Notes: generated by a model not told the origin, from the letters alone. Numbered from the stretch's first letter, positions 23,938-30,735 are shown. The stretch: 42,336 bases of DNA from a virus (IMGVR_UViG_3300025162_000090:1-42336); one strand, 5' to 3'. Numbers and translations are program-made.

Positions 23938-24232
23938 TCTCGCCTCGTGATATACTTGTGGGTGTCAGTTCCACCCCTTCTGCCCCTGAGTTCTCGGCTC
24001 TCGGGCAGGCTTTTTATCAGGGCCGCGCCCTGTAAATGACGTCATTGCCGGTGGTTGTGAAATCCGTTAGGGGTAACCATCCCCTGAGGCAAAGAAGCCT
24101 CCTTTCGTTACGCTACCGGGGCCGAATGTATCACCGACTGACTGCCCCTTATGTGTCCGAGTTTGAAGTGGTCTCCCTCGGACGAGACTAACCAGATTGT
24201 TATAGAGCCTGACCAGGTGTAACTGGCGTCTG
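23938..24232. other. Gene-free structured intergenic region in the early operon
   Basis: 295 bases with no supported ORF on either strand. Several stems follow one another: 23980-23985/24003-24008 with a T run at 24011-24015 (terminator-like on the plus strand), CAGGG/CCCTG at 24018-24032, the palindrome AATGACGTCATT at 24035-24046, AGGGG/CCCCT at 24069-24085, GAGGC/GCCTC at 24086-24101, and GTCCGAG/CTCGGAC near 24155-24182. It could be an untranslated RNA, an origin, or an operon control site. Confidence 0.6.
23980..24015 (+). terminator. Terminator-like hairpin on the plus strand
   Basis: CTGCCC (23980-23985) pairs with GGGCAG (24003-24008), with a GAG/CTC inner stem, followed by GCTTTTT. 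No plus-strand gene precedes it, so it may end a short RNA starting after the TATACT-like box near 23950, or block antisense transcription. Confidence 0.55.
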
Positions 24233-24754
24233 CTAACTCCTCTCCTCGTATTGATTTGCTAATCTGTCCAACTGTTCCCCGGTCAGTGATACGACCTTGC
24301 CTTTGTATTCGATTTGCATCTCTGTTTCACCAAAGGGCACGCGCAGCTGTCTGACCGCATTAGCCATTCTGACAAGATCCTTTTTCCACATGCCGTGACG
24401 CTCGATGATGTCGTTGAACTCCTCGATGTCATGCTGGCGCATATACCAGCCGTGGCGGCTGTCGCCAGCGCAGTGCATCAGTTCGTGATCGATCAGCGCT
24501 TCTTTCTGGTCGGAGGTGATCCGCGTCCAGCTGTCCTCTGCAATCCAGATGAGGAAGTCGTATTCCATCAGGGTCTGATTGATTGCTGTGACCTTCGAGG
24601 CCTTCGCCATTGTCTCGCGCCCGTTGGTGACCGGCGCTTCGTTGCGCATGACAAAGGCGATACGGGCATCCTGCAAATGCGGGTGATACTGGCTGATCAA
24701 CTGCTCGGCGGTGTGGATGACGGATGATGGCGCTTCGGTATAATTTGTTGACAT
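24233..24754 (-). CDS. Putative phage metallopeptidase
   Basis: 173 residues. Zincin motif LIDHELMHCAG: H90, E91 and H94 give the HExxH site. A downstream WYMRQHDIEEFNDIIERHGMW region supplies possible further ligands. The rest fits the family annotated as putative phage metallopeptidase: short, soluble, with FVMRNEAPVTNGRETMAKASKV before the site. The substrate is unknown. The gene precedes the lipoprotein in the early operon when read leftward after it. Confidence 0.8.
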   Translation of the reverse strand: MSTNYTEAPSSVIHTAEQLISQYHPHLQDARIAFVMRNEAPVTNGRETMAKASKVTAINQTLMEYDFLIWIAEDSWTRITSDQKEALIDHELMHCAGDSRHGWYMRQHDIEEFNDIIERHGMWKKDLVRMANAVRQLRVPFGETEMQIEYKGKVVSLTGEQLDRLANQYEERS

Positions 24755-24770
24755 GGTGACCTCTATTCGA

Positions 24771-25244
24771 TTACGATTGTTTTGAGCAATCCACGCCGTC
24801 TGTTACGCTGCACCCGTTGATTTGGATAAACGATGGATCGAGCATAAAAACGGGGATTGGGACTTCCATAATTGCGGCGGCGTTGACAATTTCTTCTACC
24901 TGCACCAGGATTGCGGTCTGCATGGCTGCGGGGATAGACGCCCAAGAAATGTACCGCCACCCTTCGCGGGCAATGGCCGTGGTAACTGTCACAGTTTCTT
25001 CGGGTGATGCAGTGCCAACCGATGTACCATTCTGAGTTATGGTTCCGATGATTTCCTGTCCGGTGGGCGCGGCGCCGAAGCCGATGATGCGCGTGCCGTC
25101 GGGTGAGATAAAGAATGACCCAAACGTTTCAACCGATATTTTGACATTTTCGGGAGAGCAGCCTGTCTGTGATATAAGCATTGCGATTGCGACCAGGGCG
25201 ACAAGCCCGTACTCAAAAAACTTGCGTGCGTGTAAAGATTTCAT
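24771..25244 (-). CDS. Early-operon lipoprotein
   Basis: 157 residues from ATG 25244, with a GGAAGGGAAA ribosome site just before it. The N-terminus has KSLHARKFF, a hydrophobic core (YGLVALVAIAMLIS) and a lipobox-like QTGC, so it should be lipid-anchored outside the cell membrane. The mature part (FISPDGTRIIGFGAAPTGQE, then a Thr/Val-rich beta segment) is not recognised. Surface display early in infection suggests superinfection exclusion, but this is inference. Confidence 0.72.
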   Translation of the reverse strand: MKSLHARKFFEYGLVALVAIAMLISQTGCSPENVKISVETFGSFFISPDGTRIIGFGAAPTGQEIIGTITQNGTSVGTASPEETVTVTTAIAREGWRYISWASIPAAMQTAILVQVEEIVNAAAIMEVPIPVFMLDPSFIQINGCSVTDGVDCSKQS

Positions 25245-25257
25245 GATTTCCCTTCCC

Positions 25258-25545
25258 TTATTCATCAAAATCTGTAAATACGCCGTTTGGGTTCAGGGCC
25301 ATATCCAGCAGGCGACCATCCTGTCCCAAATCGTGTAAAACCAATGCCAGGTGTTTATTGCGCTCCGCGTCGGTAATGTTGGCTTCCATGCAGTAGACGA
25401 TCTCCTCGGCGATATTGTCCAGCGAGCGGTTCGCGCGTTTGACTAACTTTTGTGCTTCAGTGGCCAGCTCTTTTTTATTGCTCATTTCCCCTGCGTCTTT
25501 CTGCCCTAAATGTTCCGTAAGTCGCCCACAAAATAACCGGCTCAT
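25258..25545 (-). CDS. Small hypothetical helical protein
   Basis: 95 residues from ATG 25545, overlapping the upstream stop (ATGA). A second start at MSNKKEL, 20 codons in, has its own AGGGGAA. Mostly helical and charged, ending acidic (GVFTDFDE). Not recognised. Confidence 0.6.
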   Translation of the reverse strand: MSRLFCGRLTEHLGQKDAGEMSNKKELATEAQKLVKRANRSLDNIAEEIVYCMEANITDAERNKHLALVLHDLGQDGRLLDMALNPNGVFTDFDE

Positions 25546-25871
25546 CGCATGGCCTCAGATGTTTGAATTACCATTGACTGATGGAAAACAACCGGATGCC
25601 CGCCAGATTGCCAGACGTCGTACAGTTCGAACGAGCGTTTCATGCACTCGATCTCATGCGCCTGAGCGGAAAAGATAGCCGACTGGATGTCGAGATAGCG
25701 CGACGTGCCGTATTCGACATCCTGCAAGCCGTCAAATATCTCATGCATCCGGTTGGTCATTTCGACGGCGTCGCGGTAGTTGGCATCTGCTTCGAGGAGC
25801 CATGCGGGGCGCAGTTGACCTTTGAGATATGTCCATCCTGGGCGAAGTTCTTCGGCACGGTAATCAGTCAT
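25542..25871 (-). CDS. Hypothetical protein
   Basis: 109 residues. Begins MTDYRAEELRPGWTYLKGQLRP, then long helices. One Cys, no motif known to me. Its stop overlaps the next start. Confidence 0.6.
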   Translation of the reverse strand: MTDYRAEELRPGWTYLKGQLRPAWLLEADANYRDAVEMTNRMHEIFDGLQDVEYGTSRYLDIQSAIFSAQAHEIECMKRSFELYDVWQSGGHPVVFHQSMVIQTSEAMR

Positions 25872-25874
25872 GGG

Positions 25875-26111
25875 TTAATCTCCGCTGTCACAAAAGTCGG
25901 GCATGAATATTTCCTGATCGATGCCAGCGGGCCAACTCTCGGCGATGGACTTCTGTTTGTCTGCTTCGGCCAATGCGTTGAGCGCGGCGATGTAGGTGCT
26001 CCACGCGTTTACCTGCTCGAGGTAGCTTTCAGCGGTCGGATGCTTGCAGTAGGCTTCCAGCGCGGTGTTCCATTTTTCAAAGAGCTGTTGTGTGGGCGCG
26101 AGTTCGGTCAT
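25875..26111 (-). CDS. Small hypothetical helical protein
   Basis: 78 residues, helical (TQQLFEKWNTALEAYCKH, YIAALNALAEADKQKS) with an acidic end. Not recognised. Second gene of the leftward operon. Confidence 0.6.
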   Translation of the reverse strand: MTELAPTQQLFEKWNTALEAYCKHPTAESYLEQVNAWSTYIAALNALAEADKQKSIAESWPAGIDQEIFMPDFCDSGD

Positions 26112-26117
26112 GGGTTT

Positions 26118-26408
26118 TTACTCCCTGGTTGTTTCGTCGGTAAGGATTTCGAATTCTTCCGGGCTGAGGCAAGCTGCGGTGGGAATGCCGTCTATGCCCT
26201 GCTTGGCGATCATGCGCCGGTGGTCGGCAATGACCACGCGCCCTGATGGTTCGATGGTGCCGACGACCGGCACGGTGACGGTAGCGGCTTTTTCGGCAAT
26301 TAGCTTTTCGACAACGTTGGTCATGGAATTGTGTTCGCTCTCAGCTACGACTTTCAGGAGTTCGTGGTACTCCTGTTCGATTTGCACGTTTTTGTAAATC
26401 TTTTCCAT
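26118..26408 (-). CDS. Ribbon-helix-helix-like protein, first gene of early operon
   Basis: 96 residues. KNVQIEQEYHELLKVVAESEHNSMTNVVEKLIAEK fits a short strand followed by two helices, as in Arc/CopG-type DNA-binding proteins. The second half (VPVVGTIEPSGRVVIADHRRM) is beta-rich and unassigned. As the promoter-proximal gene beside inverted boxes, autoregulation of the early promoter is a reasonable guess. Confidence 0.6.
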   Translation of the reverse strand: MEKIYKNVQIEQEYHELLKVVAESEHNSMTNVVEKLIAEKAATVTVPVVGTIEPSGRVVIADHRRMIAKQGIDGIPTAACLSPEEFEILTDETTRE

Positions 26409-26421
26409 ATGGGGTTCCTTT

Positions 26422-26477
26422 CTACAAATTTATTATTTATTAACTAACTTATTACTATTTTACAACTATATTTGTAG
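26422..26477. promoter_or_regulatory. Inverted operator-like boxes CTACAAAT / ATTTGTAG
   Basis: CTACAAAT at 26422-26429 and its exact inverse ATTTGTAG at 26470-26477, in a very AT-rich region. The second box sits between the -35 and -10 of the leftward promoter and at the -35 of the rightward one. This suits a repressor that controls both. Confidence 0.6.
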
Positions 26478-26485
26478 ATTGTCAA
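26457..26485 (-). promoter_or_regulatory. Early leftward promoter
   Basis: On the minus strand TTGACA (26480-26485), a 17-base spacer, then TAAAAT (26457-26462). This is a near-consensus sigma-70 promoter placed about 45 bases before the first gene of the leftward operon. Confidence 0.85.
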
Positions 26486-26500
26486 TAGATAATATATAGA
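26472..26500 (+). promoter_or_regulatory. Putative rightward promoter for the HTH regulator
   Basis: TTGTAG (26472-26477), a 17-base spacer and TATAGA (26495-26500), overlapping the leftward promoter head to head. It predicts a start near 26507, just before the regulator. Weaker than its partner. Confidence 0.45.
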
Positions 26501-26512
26501 AAATGGGTTTTA

Positions 26513-26905
26513 ATGTACAATAAATTAATGGACTTCAAAACGTGGATAAACGAAAAGTTTATAATTTGGCGCGGAAATTCCCGCGCGAGCATAACCGATT
26601 TCGCGCGGTATTTAGACGTCAGTCAGCAGACGCTTGACAAATGGATGAACCAGAGTTTCACGCCAAGCACCAGGTCTTTACCTAAAGTTGCTGCTAAATT
26701 TCCAGACGTTTATTCTGTTTTGGGATTATCCGGGCCTGTTGTACCCGTGTCAGTATGGTTGTCTGAATTGCCCCCGGATAAACGGCGTGTGTTTGCCGAA
26801 GCGTGGGAAGAGGCGCTCGGATATATATCGGATGCTGGTGTAGAGATCGATACTCCTAAGGGAGCCGACATAATCAATAAGGTGCTTGCCAGGTATGGGT
26901 TGTAA
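26513..26905 (+). CDS. HTH transcriptional regulator (candidate repressor)
   Basis: 130 residues from ATG 26513, or 125 from ATG 26528, which begins MDFKTWINEKF and leaves a more normal leader. Residues ~22-60 have a Cro/CI-type helix-turn-helix: ASITDFARYLDVSQQTLDKWMNQSFTPS, then KVAAKFPDVYSVLG. The C-terminal half is a short helical region with no protease motifs. It lies next to the divergent early promoter with paired operator boxes, so it is the best candidate for the lysogeny or early repressor. An antisense promoter faces it from 26947-26975. Confidence 0.78.
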   Translation: MYNKLMDFKTWINEKFIIWRGNSRASITDFARYLDVSQQTLDKWMNQSFTPSTRSLPKVAAKFPDVYSVLGLSGPVVPVSVWLSELPPDKRRVFAEAWEEALGYISDAGVEIDTPKGADIINKVLARYGL

Positions 26906-26922
26906 ATTGCTCGTATGGTCAT
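26710..26922 (-). CDS. Possible 70-residue protein antisense to the regulator
   Basis: On the minus strand a TTGCCA-17-TATAAT promoter is followed 18-20 bases later by AAGGGGG and ATG at 26922. The frame runs 70 codons, with a hydrophobic N-terminus (MTIRAIYNPYLASTLLIMSA) and a Ser/Thr/Asn-rich remainder. Nearly all of it is opposite the HTH gene, so the frame may be an accident of that gene's codons. The promoter and ribosome site are the evidence, not the protein. Confidence 0.35.
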   Translation of the reverse strand: MTIRAIYNPYLASTLLIMSAPLGVSISTPASDIYPSASSHASANTRRLSGGNSDNHTDTGTTGPDNPKTE

Positions 26923-26946
26923 GTATCCCCCTTTGAGGATAGAACA

Positions 26947-26975
26947 ATTATAGAACGTTAATTTTATATTGGCAA
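26947..26975 (-). promoter_or_regulatory. Strong antisense promoter facing the regulator gene
   Basis: Minus strand TTGCCA (26970-26975), exactly 17 bases, then TATAAT (26947-26952). It points into the 3' end of the HTH gene and would make RNA antisense to it and possibly run on into the early operon. Confidence 0.75.
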
Positions 26976-27019
26976 GAGGGGAAAATAGATAGTGGGGAAA
27001 TTGAGAAAGGGGTGAAGAT

Positions 27020-27271
27020 GTGTCAACACTACAAGAAGTAATCGATAAAAGCGATATCCTGAACGCAGAGCGGTTGAGAATTATAGATTTGATGCTCGGC
27101 ACGAACGGAAAGAAGCCCACCCAATCTGAGCGGGATAAATTAGACAAGCAACTAGCGGAGGTGATAAAGCAACTTACTGAGCTAGATGCGGAGTATCCCC
27201 GTTTGACGAATGGGGACGTTCGCATTGACCGAAAGACAAATAAAATCTTTCTCCGCTATAAGAAGCCCTGA
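27020..27271 (+). CDS. Small helical protein, GTG start
   Basis: 83 residues from GTG 27020, with AAAGGGGTGAAG before it. A charged helical hairpin (EVIDKSDILNAERLRIIDLMLG, ERDKLDKQLAEVIKQLTELD) then a short beta end (GDVRIDRKTNKIFLRYKKP). Its 3' end overlaps a convergent minus-strand frame. Not recognised. Confidence 0.62.
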   Translation: MSTLQEVIDKSDILNAERLRIIDLMLGTNGKKPTQSERDKLDKQLAEVIKQLTELDAEYPRLTNGDVRIDRKTNKIFLRYKKP

Positions 27272-27500
27272 GCGTATCCTCTATTTCGTCGATGTATATG
27301 ATTTCAGGCATGTTCAAATATAAAATATCGACGATATTGAGGAAGTTTTCTTCGTTTTGGGTTAGATAGCAAAAATAGACATGGTCCAATTGGTCTAAGG
27401 TAGGCTTGAAAATTCTGCTAAACAACCAGCGGGCCATCCTCCTGAGCTTCGGATGATAAGCCAGAAAGCATATGAGTTTAGATGATCTTATGAAATCCAT
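27174..27500 (-). CDS. Possible small protein, head-to-head with the lipoprotein
   Basis: 108 residues from ATG 27500, with GAAAGGAG about 10 bases before it. The first ~75 residues (FIRSSKLICFLAYHPKLRRM, then VYFCYLTQNEENFLNIVDIL) have natural composition, and the region 27272-27489 has no other gene. The last 33 codons run opposite the gene at 27020 and may be a fortuitous extension. It overlaps the start of the divergent lipoprotein by 11 bases. Not recognised. Confidence 0.5.
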   Translation of the reverse strand: MDFIRSSKLICFLAYHPKLRRMARWLFSRIFKPTLDQLDHVYFCYLTQNEENFLNIVDILYLNMPEIIYIDEIEDTLRASYSGERFYLSFGQCERPHSSNGDTPHLAQ

Positions 27501-28065
27501 ATCGTTTACACTCCTTTCGCCCATTATACCTATCGTTGCATTACTTCTTGCAGCATGTAACATCAACGCGACTGCGACTATAACCCCAACTGCAATGATC
27601 GCATCTACCGCCACGATCACCCTGACGCCGAAGGATACATCCACGCCCTTTGTCATGCCGGCTACCTGGACAAAAGAGCCGACCGCTACCAGACGGCCCA
27701 CGCAGACAGCGACAGTAAAGCCAGACGTGACGCCCACCAGGTTATTTACCCTGAAGGCGTACAAGTCACCACGGCCAACCGTTGACCCGATAAAAGCCTA
27801 TAACCAGGCGGTTCAGGCCTACAATGCTGCCATCAGCGCGTGCCCCAACGCATACCAGCAGGCGAACCATAACAACTACATCGATTATCTAAACAGTGTA
27901 TATTCGGCGCAGATCGCCAGAGATAAAGATTTAGTTCACCAGGCAATGGGTAATGGGAATGCTCTGATTTACGCGGACGCCTTGCATATCCTTAAACAAG
28001 CAGAGGCCGATTACCAGAATGCAATCGACCAGGAGAACGCCAGCTATGCCAATTTATGCAAGTAG
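27490..28065 (+). CDS. Lipoprotein with Thr/Pro-rich linker
   Basis: 191 residues from ATG 27490 (a start six codons earlier at 27472 is possible). Signal peptide MKSISFTLLSPIIPIVALLLAAC, with LAAC a good lipobox. It is followed by ~60 residues of TATITPTAMIASTATITLTP-type Thr/Pro/Ala repeats, as widely seen in secreted proteins of Anaerolineae. The C-terminal ~100 residues are a helical domain with two Cys (ISACPNAYQQ and the final NLCK) that could form a disulfide. It is beside attP in the expected place for lysogenic conversion or superinfection exclusion genes. It may be host-derived. Confidence 0.8.
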   Translation: MKSISFTLLSPIIPIVALLLAACNINATATITPTAMIASTATITLTPKDTSTPFVMPATWTKEPTATRRPTQTATVKPDVTPTRLFTLKAYKSPRPTVDPIKAYNQAVQAYNAAISACPNAYQQANHNNYIDYLNSVYSAQIARDKDLVHQAMGNGNALIYADALHILKQAEADYQNAIDQENASYANLCK

Positions 28066-28066
28066 C

Positions 28067-28543
28067 TTATACCACCCTGATCAGAAAGGAGGCGGCGACG
28101 GATACCACGAAAAGGAAAAAGATAATTTGCACGGCAAATGTCCATTTTTCAAAACGGCGGATGACTGGCTTGTTATCGCCAATAGCACCCAGGTATGCAG
28201 AGATGGATCGATGGATGACTGTCTTTTCTTCTTCATCGCAGAAGTATTGAAATAGGGCGTCCCATTCCATCGCGATCGGATAGATGATATTGATCGGTCG
28301 ATATAGATAGGCGGACATGCCAATAATAAGCACATAGAAAGCGGTCGCCGCCAATATGGGCCAGTTGTTCGCAGCCGGTTTCCATACGTTTACGAAAATC
28401 AGGACGGAGAATATGAGAGACGAAAAGCTAACAATAGTTTTGAGCGCTTCTTTACAAACAGTGATGTTTTCAGGATGTGTTCTGTAAAAATACTCAGTCA
28501 ACCGAACCGCCATTCTATCGCCGTGCAATTTATCATCTTTCAT
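28067..28543 (-). CDS. Three-helix membrane protein near attP
   Basis: 158 residues. Two adjacent transmembrane helices lie at about 38-54 and 62-84 (SFSSLIFSVLIFVNVW, ILAATAFYVLIIGMSAYLY). A soluble segment (EWDALFQYFCDEEEKTVIHRSI) and a third helix at the C-terminus (VQIIFFLFVVSVAASFLI) follow. The layout resembles small membrane effectors of some nucleotide-signalling defences, but no diagnostic motif lets me claim that. The gene stands alone and convergent to the lipoprotein, 1 base from its end, which fits a gene expressed in the lysogen. Confidence 0.7.
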   Translation of the reverse strand: MKDDKLHGDRMAVRLTEYFYRTHPENITVCKEALKTIVSFSSLIFSVLIFVNVWKPAANNWPILAATAFYVLIIGMSAYLYRPINIIYPIAMEWDALFQYFCDEEEKTVIHRSISAYLGAIGDNKPVIRRFEKWTFAVQIIFFLFVVSVAASFLIRVV

Positions 28544-28562
28544 TTCGACCTCCCGAGGCTAT

Positions 28563-28703
28563 ATGTCAAAAACAGAGAAAAAACCAAAGAAGCAGGGCCA
28601 GGGTTCCAAAGAACCAAAGGTTATCCCGATACGACCAGCGCAACCCGAAAAGAAGGATTCTAATTTGAGAAAAAACGATCCTTCGGTAACCAAGAAGGGA
28701 TAA
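28563..28703 (+). CDS. 46-residue Lys-rich small protein
   Basis: Begins MSKTEKKPKKQGQGSKEPKV and ends NDPSVTKKG. A CCCGAGG site precedes ATG 28563. The start is 19 bases from the start of the divergent membrane protein. Likely disordered and nucleic-acid binding. A second Lys-rich frame without a start continues to 28791 in the +1 frame, suggesting a longer ancestor. Confidence 0.5.
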   Translation: MSKTEKKPKKQGQGSKEPKVIPIRPAQPEKKDSNLRKNDPSVTKKG

Positions 28704-28877
28704 CGCGGTCAAGGTCATTTTACCATCACCGGAAACATTTGAAACAGAGAAAAAACTTACAAAAGCCGACAAGGCAGAGAAGAAAGGATAGGAAGTCCGA
28801 AATTGCCTAATTGTTAAAGAATTGATACACAGCAGACCAGGCCCAAACACACCAGATTTACACCCCCCATAGGTACG

Positions 28878-28899
28878 AAAAAAGCGTCCAAAAGGACGC
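28878..28899 (-). terminator. Terminator reading leftward beside attP
   Basis: AAGCGTCC (28882-28889), AAAA, GGACGCTT (28894-28901 edge) as an 8-bp stem; on the minus strand it is followed by a T run. In the bacterium this would lie just after the tRNA gene rebuilt by integration. Confidence 0.8.
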
Positions 28900-28910
28900 T
28901 TCTCCCCTAC

Positions 28911-28958
28911 AGCTGAGGCACCTGGAGTCGAACCAAGATCCACAGATCCAAAGTCTGA
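28911..28958 (-). other. attP core: 3' half of a tRNA-Gln(TTG)-like gene
   Basis: Read on the minus strand: an anticodon arm with loop CTTTGGA (anticodon TTG at 28949-28951), a T arm with TTCGACT loop and paired 5-base stems (28921-28937), and an acceptor strand TGCCTCA (28914-28920) with discriminator G. No D arm or 5' half follows on the other side. A tRNA 3' half next to an integrase is the classic phage attachment site, which would restore the host tRNA on integration. Confidence 0.85.
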
Positions 28959-29053
28959 AAGGTAAAATTAGATGACTGTAAACAACGAAAATACCCGCCA
29001 CCTGTGCTGTTGTGCCGTGCGATTTACTAAAATATATCCACATACGGAGACTT

Positions 29054-29983
29054 ATGGAACACAACAGATCGGATCAACCACAGCAGATCATGATTACCGA
29101 TGGAATCAGCGCCTTTGTGCGGAGCCGGCGGGTCAAGGGCCTTTCGCCTCGCACGATAAGTTATTACACAGACGAACTCGGGCAGATGCGTCTATTCTGC
29201 GCCTCGATCAGCGTTTACGCTATAACAGATCTCACAGCAGATGTCCTTAGAAAATACATTGAGCACATGCAGGAGAAGCGCAATCGTAACGGTGTCCATG
29301 CCAATTACCGCGCCGTTCGTTCTTTCCTTCACTGGGTGGATATTGAGTATGAGCCGCAGTGGACAAACCCTCTCAGGCGCGTTCAAATTCCATCCCCATC
29401 AAAAGATGTTTTGCCACCGGTAAAATTCGACACGATCAAGGCCATGCTGGACGCGTGCGATACGAAGACGTTTATCGGTGTACGCGATTACGCCCTGATT
29501 TTATGCCTGCTCGATACGGGCGCCAGGGCCAATGAATTCTTGAGTGTCGACCTGGCGGACATGGACACGGCCACTGGATCAATCCAGCTACATAAGGAAA
29601 AAACTAAATCAGGCAAGGCGCGTACAACATTCTTAGGCCAGAAGGCGCGCATTGCACTCAAGCGGTACATCAGGACGCGCAAGGACAACTGCCCTGCCAT
29701 GTGGGTAACTGCGCACGGAACCAGGCTAAGATACCAGGGGATGCGTGCGATATTTGACAAGATCGCTGAGACAGCCGGCATTGAGAAGCCGAAGATACAT
29801 GCCTTCAGGCGAACCTTCGCCATTACCTTACTCAGAAAGCATGTTGACATTTACAGGATCATGGAGCTGGGAGGTTGGCAGTCGATGGAAGTCCTCAGGC
29901 GTTATTTGGCCGTGAATGAGGACGATGCGCGAGAAGCCCACGAGGAAGGTGGACCGGTCGATCTAGGATTGTTTGGCGAGTAG
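29054..29983 (+). CDS. int: Tyrosine recombinase integrase
   Basis: 309 residues from ATG 29054, chosen for the CGGAG site just before it. The N-terminal SAM-like domain (about 12-100) has RVKGLSPRTISYYTDELGQ. The catalytic domain has TGARANEFLSVDLADMD (first Arg), a Lys-bearing hairpin KTKSGKARTTFLG, and HAFRRTFAITLLRK (HxxR). Near the end, GGWQSMEVLRRYL carries the second His/Trp position and the nucleophile Tyr. It drives integration at the adjacent attP. The order int then terminator, with attP just upstream, is standard for tRNA-targeting phages. No excisionase was recognised nearby. Confidence 0.95.
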   Translation: MEHNRSDQPQQIMITDGISAFVRSRRVKGLSPRTISYYTDELGQMRLFCASISVYAITDLTADVLRKYIEHMQEKRNRNGVHANYRAVRSFLHWVDIEYEPQWTNPLRRVQIPSPSKDVLPPVKFDTIKAMLDACDTKTFIGVRDYALILCLLDTGARANEFLSVDLADMDTATGSIQLHKEKTKSGKARTTFLGQKARIALKRYIRTRKDNCPAMWVTAHGTRLRYQGMRAIFDKIAETAGIEKPKIHAFRRTFAITLLRKHVDIYRIMELGGWQSMEVLRRYLAVNEDDAREAHEEGGPVDLGLFGE

Positions 29984-30010
29984 ATAACCTTATATTCACG
30001 TTACGCATAC

Positions 30011-30036
30011 AGCCTGTCGCAAGACGGGCTATTTGT
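30011..30036 (+). terminator. Terminator after integrase
   Basis: AGCCTGTC (30011-30018), GCAA tetraloop, GACGGGCT (30023-30030), one G-U pair, followed by ATTTGTGTT. Confidence 0.75.
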
Positions 30037-30043
30037 GTTACCC

Positions 30044-30090
30044 TAAACCGTTGACAAGGTTATAAACGTTAAAAACGTTGTAAAATATGG
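30044..30090 (+). promoter_or_regulatory. Putative operator/promoter before terminase genes
   Basis: TTGACA at 30051-30056 flanked by AACC/GGTT, two AACGTT palindromes 9 bases apart (30065-30070, 30074-30079) and TAAAAT at 30081-30086. TTGACA to TAAAAT is too far (24 bases) for a normal promoter. The spaced palindromes suggest a bound regulator. Confidence 0.4.
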
Positions 30091-30111
30091 GTGTGGAGTG
30101 CAATACCAACA

Positions 30112-30735
30112 ATGACCCTGACGAATAAAGAAAAAGCTTTCTGCAAGCGATACGTTCAAGATTTCAATGCTACCCAAACTTGTATTGATATGGGTTACTC
30201 TGAACGCTCGGCGCGTTCAATTGGTTCTGAAAACCTAACAAAACCTGACATTAAAGCAGAGATCGCGCGATTGGTCGATGAAAAGATCATGAAGCCGGAC
30301 GAGATCAATATGCGTCTGGCTGATATTGCAAGGGGAGATATCAAGGATCTGATGGACATTACTACAACCGGACACACGATCAACCTCATGACCACCGATG
30401 AAAATGGCAATAAGATCATTCGGCCTCAAACCAAACTGATCAAGAAAATCAAGAGCAAGGTAACAACTCACATTGGCAAAAAAGAGACTGATGAAGACGT
30501 GGAGATTATCGAAACAGAACTAGAACTCTACCCAGCTGATAGCTCACTTCAATTCCTGGCTAAACTCAGCGGCCTTGTCACAGAGAAGGTCGATGTCACT
30601 ACTAAGGGCGAAAAGGTAAATGCAGATGCAGATGACCGATATGATCGATCCATATCTACACTCGCGGATGCTCTCCGAGAAATCCTATCTGGAGAAGGTA
30701 CAGGAACGGACAGCGATCTGGCTGCCTCAAAGTAA
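30112..30735 (+). CDS. Terminase small subunit
   Basis: 207 residues from ATG 30112. The N-terminal LTNKEKAFCKRYVQDFNATQTCIDMGYSERSARSIGSENLTKPDIKAEI is the Terminase_2 DNA-binding HTH pattern. The middle (ARGDIKDLMDITTTG) and acidic tail follow the family layout. It recognises the packaging site and recruits the large subunit, whose gene overlaps its 3' end by 116 bases in another frame. Confidence 0.9.
   Translation: MTLTNKEKAFCKRYVQDFNATQTCIDMGYSERSARSIGSENLTKPDIKAEIARLVDEKIMKPDEINMRLADIARGDIKDLMDITTTGHTINLMTTDENGNKIIRPQTKLIKKIKSKVTTHIGKKETDEDVEIIETELELYPADSSLQFLAKLSGLVTEKVDVTTKGEKVNADADDRYDRSISTLADALREILSGEGTGTDSDLAASK

Noticed and set aside
28067-28543. Calling the membrane protein a Pycsar or SLATT effector.
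   Set aside because: The helix layout is similar, but no diagnostic motif and no partner cyclase is present.
28690-28791. Second Lys-rich frame after the 46-residue protein, as a programmed frameshift.
   Set aside because: There is no start codon and no clear slippery site. A decayed longer gene is simpler.
28566-28943. Long minus-strand frame beside attP.
   Set aside because: It runs through the terminator and the tRNA-like attP, has no ribosome site, and reads unlike a natural protein.
28911-29000. A complete tRNA gene.
   Set aside because: No D arm or 5' acceptor strand is found beyond the anticodon arm, so it is a half tRNA as expected for attP.
30051-30086. TTGACA with TAAAAT as a normal promoter for the terminase genes.
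   Set aside because: The spacer is 24 bases, too long. Listed only as an operator-like region.
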